Shown: piece by piece, positions 15,044 to 18,735 of the stretch | Position numbering within the stretch: the first letter of the stretch is position 1 | How the letters are laid out: the number at the start of each line of letters is the position of its first letter | Source: an uncultured Bacteroides sp. | Lineage (GTDB): Bacteria; Bacteroidota; Bacteroidia; Bacteroidales; Bacteroidaceae | Length of the DNA: 18,735 nucleotides | Direction of reading: 5' to 3' | Assembly (NCBI GenBank): GCA_905198575.1 | Contig: CAJKDC010000058.1 | Location: forward strand, 1 to 18,735 | Notes under the pieces: generated by a model | Database searches by the model: none | What the model saw: only the letters and a program-made list of their open reading frames with translations | Told to the model about the DNA's origin: nothing | Made by a program: the position numbers and the translations under genes

Positions 15044-17347
15044 ATGGATTATTTGAACGAACTGAATGAGAGTCAGCGCGCTGCGGTGCTGTACAATGAC
15101 GGACCTTCGCTGGTGATAGCCGGTGCAGGTTCGGGAAAAACCCGTGTGCTGACTTACAAGATAGCTTATTTGCTGGATAATGGCTACATGCCGTGGTCTA
15201 TCCTGGCACTGACGTTTACAAACAAGGCTGCGCGTGAGATGAAGGAACGCATCGCCCGGCAGGTGGGGGCAGAGCGTGCCCGCGGACTGTGGATGGGTAC
15301 GTTTCACTCTATTTTCTCACGCATCCTGCGCACGGAGGCGGCCACCCTTGGCTTTTCTGCCAATTTTACCATTTATGATGCTTCGGACTCGAAGAATCTG
15401 GTGAAGTCCATTATCAAGGAGATGCAGCTGGACGAGAAAGTGTATAAACCCGGTTCGGTGCTGGGGCGTATCAGCAATGCCAAGAATCACCTGGTGCTGC
15501 CCGACCGTTATGCTTCGGATATGGAAATTCTGCAGCAGGACAGTGCTGCCAAAATGCCGGCCATACGCGATATTTACAAGCAGTACTGGAACCGCTGCCG
15601 GCAGAGTGACGTGATGGATTTTGATGACTTGCTGGTGTATACATACATGTTGTTTCAGGAGCATCCGGAGATACGGGCAAAGTATGCGGAGCAGTTCCGC
15701 TATGTGCTGGTGGACGAGTATCAGGATACAAACTTTGTGCAGCACAGCATTGTGCTTCAGCTCACAAAGGAACACCAGCGCGTGTGTGTGGTGGGCGATG
15801 ATGCGCAGAGTATCTATTCGTTCCGGGGGGCGAATATCGACAATATCCTGAAATTCACGAAGCTGTATAACAATGCACGTCTGTTCAAGCTGGAACAGAA
15901 CTACCGCTCTACGCAGCTCATTGTGAAGGCAGCCAACAGTCTGATAGCCAAGAACCGCGAACAGATTAAGAAGGAGGTCTTCTCTGAAAATCAGGTGGGA
16001 GAGCCGCTGGCGGTGTATTGTGCCTATAGTGATGTGGAGGAAGGAGAGATTGTGGCGAACAAGATTGCCCAGCTCCGCCTGAGAGGGCATTACGGGTACG
16101 ATGATTTTGCCGTGCTGTATCGTACCAACGCGCAGAGCCGTATCTTCGAAGAGGCACTGCGCAAGCGTGCACTGCCGTACCGCATCTACGGGGGATTGTC
16201 GTTCTACCAGCGTAAGGAGATTAAGGATGTTATTGCTTATTTCCGCCTGGCCGTGAATCCGCACGATGAGGAAGCTTTCAAGCGCATCATCAATTATCCG
16301 GCCCGTGGAATTGGGGATACGACGCTTGGGAAGATCATAGCGGCTGCCACACAGGGGCATGCCAGTCTGTGGGAGGTGCTGTGCGACCCGCTGGCTTACG
16401 GACTGGCACTGAACAAGGGTACGCATACCAAACTGCAGGGCTTCAGAAGCATCATGGAAAGTTTTATCGGAGCGGTGCAGACGGAAACTGCCTACGAGTT
16501 GGGAGGACGCATCGTGCGCGAGTCGGGAATTATGAATGATATTTATCAGGACCGTAGTCCGGAGAACCTCAGCCGGCAGGAGAACATCGAAGAATTGATT
16601 AACGGTATGCACGACTTCTGCATGATGCGGCGTGAGGAAGGAAATGAGCGCATACTGCTGGGCGATTTCCTTTCGGAGGTTTCGCTGATGTCGGACCAGG
16701 ATACCGACCAAGAGGCGGATGCGGCGAAGGTTACCCTCATGACTATCCATTCGGCCAAAGGACTGGAGTTCAAGAATGTCTTTGTGGTGGGAATGGAGGA
16801 AAATCTCTTCCCGAGCCAGCTTTCGGGCAACTCGTACAAGGAACTGGAGGAAGAACGTCGTCTGTTCTATGTGGCGATAACACGTGCAGAGGAGCATTGC
16901 TTCCTGACGTATGCCAAGACCCGCTTTAAGTATGGCAAGACGGAGTTTTGCAATCCGAGCCGTTTCCTGAAGGATATAGATGCCCGCTATCTGGACTTGC
17001 CGCAGGAAGAACGTATGGTGAAACGGATAGAGGAAGGTGCTTCGCGCTTCCGGCAGGAGCAGCGCGAAGAAGGAGCTTATGTGGAACGTCCTGTCTTTAT
17101 CAAGACACCGCCGCGTAATCTGAAGCCTATCCGGACAGCAGGAACGGTTCCGGCCGCCGGCAGCAAGGCACCGGCAGCGGAGGGCGGTCTGCAGGTGGGC
17201 GACAAGATAGCGCACGAACGTTTTGGACAGGGAGAGGTGCTCAAGGTAGAAGGAACGGGCGAAAACTGCAAGGCGACAGTCCGCTTCCAGCATGCCGGCG
17301 AGAAACAGCTGCTGCTGAAGTTTGCGCGTTTTAAGAAGATTGAATAA
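15044..17347 (+). CDS. uvrD: UvrD/PcrA-type ATP-dependent 3'-5' DNA helicase
   Basis: 767-residue SF1A helicase for nucleotide-excision and mismatch repair and for clearing RecA or stalled polymerases. Complete motif set: Q-motif around LNESQRAAV (7-15), Walker A GAGSGKT (27-33), Ia ALTFTNKAA, Walker B VDEYQDT (223-229), III GDDAQSIYSFRGA, IV LEQNYRST, V TIHSAKGLEF (about 567-576) and VI LFYVAITRA. The C-terminus (about 716-766, beginning LQVGDKIAHERFGQGEV) is the Tudor-like domain of UvrD/PcrA, which in relatives binds RNA polymerase. There is no nuclease domain, unlike the addA product elsewhere in the window. The frame is open upstream to a TTG at 14918, but the promoter at 14991-15022 and the family N-terminus favour 15044. 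nspC follows 25 bases later without a terminator, so the two are probably co-transcribed. UvrD versus PcrA naming is arbitrary here. Confidence 0.95.
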   Translation: MDYLNELNESQRAAVLYNDGPSLVIAGAGSGKTRVLTYKIAYLLDNGYMPWSILALTFTNKAAREMKERIARQVGAERARGLWMGTFHSIFSRILRTEAATLGFSANFTIYDASDSKNLVKSIIKEMQLDEKVYKPGSVLGRISNAKNHLVLPDRYASDMEILQQDSAAKMPAIRDIYKQYWNRCRQSDVMDFDDLLVYTYMLFQEHPEIRAKYAEQFRYVLVDEYQDTNFVQHSIVLQLTKEHQRVCVVGDDAQSIYSFRGANIDNILKFTKLYNNARLFKLEQNYRSTQLIVKAANSLIAKNREQIKKEVFSENQVGEPLAVYCAYSDVEEGEIVANKIAQLRLRGHYGYDDFAVLYRTNAQSRIFEEALRKRALPYRIYGGLSFYQRKEIKDVIAYFRLAVNPHDEEAFKRIINYPARGIGDTTLGKIIAAATQGHASLWEVLCDPLAYGLALNKGTHTKLQGFRSIMESFIGAVQTETAYELGGRIVRESGIMNDIYQDRSPENLSRQENIEELINGMHDFCMMRREEGNERILLGDFLSEVSLMSDQDTDQEADAAKVTLMTIHSAKGLEFKNVFVVGMEENLFPSQLSGNSYKELEEERRLFYVAITRAEEHCFLTYAKTRFKYGKTEFCNPSRFLKDIDARYLDLPQEERMVKRIEEGASRFRQEQREEGAYVERPVFIKTPPRNLKPIRTAGTVPAAGSKAPAAEGGLQVGDKIAHERFGQGEVLKVEGTGENCKATVRFQHAGEKQLLLKFARFKKIE

Positions 17348-17372
17348 TAACCGATTGACTTTACAGATAATT

Positions 17373-18536
17373 ATGTTGGACATTACAAAGGTACCTTCGC
17401 CGTGCTACGTGATGGAGGAGGAAAAGTTGAGGAATAACCTGACGCTGATAAAGCGGGTGGCCGATGAGGCGGGTGTGGAGATTATCATGGCTTTCAAGGC
17501 TTTTGCCATGTGGAAGTCTTTTCCTATCTTCAGGGAGTATATTCATTATACCACTGCCAGCTCGGTGTACGAGGCGCGGCTGGCTTACGAGGAGTTTGGC
17601 AGCAGGGCACATACGTATACGCCGGCCTATACGGACGAAAATTTTGCCGATTTCCTGAAATACAGCAGTCACATCACTTTTAATTCTCTTTCGCAGTTTG
17701 AGCGCTTCTATCCGCGTGTGGAACGCGAGGGAGAGGGCATCTCTTGCGGACTTCGTATCAATCCGGAGTATTCGGAAGTGGAGGTGGAACTGTATAATCC
17801 GTGCGCACCCGGAACGCGTTTCGGCGTTACGGCCGATTTGTTGCCCGATACATTGCCGCAGGGACTGGAGGGCTTTCACTGCCATTGCCATTGCGAATCG
17901 AGCTCGTACGAACTGGAGCGTACGCTGAAGCACATCGAAGAAAAATTCGGCAAGTGGTTCGGCCAGTTGCGCTGGCTGAATCTGGGGGGCGGACATCTGA
18001 TGACACGAAAGGATTACGATGTGGAGCACCTGATTGGACTGCTGAAAGGACTGAGGGCACGCTATCCGCACCTGAAAGTGATTCTGGAGCCGGGTTCGGC
18101 CTTTACGTGGCAGACGGGACCGCTGGTGGCTTCGGTGGTGGACATCGTGGAAAGCAGAGGCATACGTACGGCTATTCTGGATGTGAGCTTTACCTGCCAC
18201 ATGCCCGACTGTCTGGAAATGCCTTATCAGCCTAAGGTGAGAGGTGCCGAGACGCTGGAGGCCGATGCAGTGAAAACGGCTGCTGCCGGCGAGCATGTGT
18301 ATCGTCTGGGGGGCAACAGTTGTCTGAGCGGTGACTATATGGGCAGCTGGAAGTTTGACCATGAGCTGCGCGTGGGCGAGCGGATTGTTTTCGAAGACAT
18401 GATACATTACACGATGGTAAAGACCAATATGTTTAACGGTATACACCATCCTTCGATTGCCATCTGGCATCTGAACGATGAGCTGGAAGTGTATAAAACG
18501 TTTTCATACGAAGATTATCGGGACAGAATGGCTTGA
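17373..18536 (+). CDS. nspC: Carboxynorspermidine/carboxyspermidine decarboxylase
   Basis: 387-residue PLP-dependent, alanine-racemase-fold enzyme that decarboxylates carboxynorspermidine or carboxyspermidine to the free triamine; in gut Bacteroidetes it is used for spermidine. Motifs: the PLP Schiff-base lysine Lys42 in MAFKAFAMW, LRINPEYS, HCHCHCESS, the glycine-rich LNLGGGHLM (about 200-208), EPGSAF (about 239-244) and the second-subunit active-site cysteine C317 in CLSGD. Length fits NspC and is too short for biosynthetic arginine decarboxylase. The ATG at 17373 aligns with the family N-terminus (LDITKVPSPCYV); an earlier in-frame start at 17322 would overlap the helicase gene. The partner dehydrogenase is not in the window. 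It sits 25 bases downstream of the helicase gene with no promoter between. No clear terminator follows before the tRNA promoter. Confidence 0.95.
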   Translation: MLDITKVPSPCYVMEEEKLRNNLTLIKRVADEAGVEIIMAFKAFAMWKSFPIFREYIHYTTASSVYEARLAYEEFGSRAHTYTPAYTDENFADFLKYSSHITFNSLSQFERFYPRVEREGEGISCGLRINPEYSEVEVELYNPCAPGTRFGVTADLLPDTLPQGLEGFHCHCHCESSSYELERTLKHIEEKFGKWFGQLRWLNLGGGHLMTRKDYDVEHLIGLLKGLRARYPHLKVILEPGSAFTWQTGPLVASVVDIVESRGIRTAILDVSFTCHMPDCLEMPYQPKVRGAETLEADAVKTAAAGEHVYRLGGNSCLSGDYMGSWKFDHELRVGERIVFEDMIHYTMVKTNMFNGIHHPSIAIWHLNDELEVYKTFSYEDYRDRMA

Positions 18537-18607
18537 AATTTTGTGTCTGAAAATCAATGTGATAAGAAAAAAGTGAAAAAATAGTACAAAAAAAAGTGCT
18601 GGAAAGT

Positions 18608-18638
18608 TTTGGAGGTTTCGAGAAAAGTACTACCTTTG
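18608..18638 (+). promoter_or_regulatory. Promoter of tRNA-Gly
   Basis: TTTG (18608-18611) and TACCTTTG (18631-18638) match both boxes perfectly with a 19-base spacer. The predicted RNA start is near 18645, about 38 bases before the mature tRNA 5' end. A downstream tRNA cluster beyond the window is possible. Confidence 0.82.
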
Positions 18639-18682
18639 CAACCGCAATCGAGAAACAAACCACGGTTGCTGATAAAGAAGAT

Positions 18683-18735
18683 GCGGAAATAGCTCAGTTG
18701 GTAGAGCATAACCTTGCCAAGGTTAGGGTCGCGAG
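18683..18735 (+). tRNA. tRNA-Gly (GCC), 5' part, cut by window edge
   Basis: The first 53 bases of a tRNA are present: acceptor strand GCGGAAA, T8-A9, D-stem GCTC/GAGC with loop AGTTGGTA, A26, anticodon stem TAACC/GGTTA, loop TTGCCAA, then a five-base variable region and the start of the T-stem (GCGAG). The anticodon GCC is at 18716-18718 and reads glycine codons GGC and GGU. The T-loop and 3' acceptor strand lie outside the window. This is a truncation by the window, not a broken gene. Confidence 0.95.

Noticed and set aside
15317..17383. Long open frame (688 codons) antisense to the uvrD gene
   Set aside because: It lies opposite a gene with complete helicase motifs, shows no recognisable domain, and has the His/Gln/Leu-rich composition typical of frames shadowing a GC-rich coding strand.
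17361..18470. 369-codon open frame antisense to nspC
   Set aside because: It shows no recognisable protein features, and the nspC strand is unambiguous.
1..18735. CRISPR arrays, insertion sequences, attachment sites, prophage or phase-variable invertible promoters
   Set aside because: I saw no regularly spaced repeats, transposase or recombinase genes, or paired inverted repeats flanking a promoter.

Overview
The window looks like ordinary chromosomal DNA from a Bacteroidales bacterium, most likely Bacteroides or Phocaeicola (the genus is inference). Intergenic gaps carry Bacteroidetes-type promoters (TTTG, about 19-21 bases, TAnnTTTG). The gene content also fits a saccharolytic, fumarate-reducing gut anaerobe: a surface or periplasmic pullulanase, a Dcu-type C4-dicarboxylate carrier, an Fe/Mn superoxide dismutase of the Bacteroidales type, and the carboxynorspermidine decarboxylase polyamine route. 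I see no insertion sequence, prophage, integrase, CRISPR array or recognisable defence island.

Layout. (1) 101-6152, minus strand: an addA-addB pair for double-strand break resection, with addA first and the two genes overlapping by 8 bases. A further leftward promoter at 4-35 points to another minus-strand gene beyond the left edge. (2) 6221-7951, minus strand: a monocistronic acyl-CoA synthetase with its own promoter and a strong terminator. (3) 8332-12656, plus strand: a tightly packed four-gene unit made of a DUF4286-type small protein, ruvC, a type I pullulanase lipoprotein and a soluble tandem ABC ATPase. (4) 12689-14143, plus strand: dcuB with its own promoter and terminator. (5) 14238-14840, minus strand: sodB, convergent with dcuB. 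(6) 15044-18536, plus strand: a UvrD/PcrA helicase followed 25 bases later by nspC. (7) 18683 to the right edge: the first 53 bases of a tRNA-Gly(GCC), preceded by a near-perfect promoter.

Functional picture. DNA repair is over-represented: AddAB resects breaks and loads RecA, RuvC resolves Holliday junctions, and UvrD/PcrA strips filaments and unwinds nicked DNA. These lie in three separate transcription units, so this is clustering and not one operon. The metabolic genes (fatty-acid activation, alpha-glucan debranching, dicarboxylate exchange, spermidine synthesis) are housekeeping or saccharolytic functions.

I did not find a convincing undescribed system. The points most worth a second look are the tandem ABC ATPase, whose first ATP site has lost both its catalytic glutamate and its switch histidine; the mixed-function ruvC-pullulanase-ABC operon; a strong Shine-Dalgarno in a phylum that rarely uses one; and a dyad overlapping the dcuB promoter.
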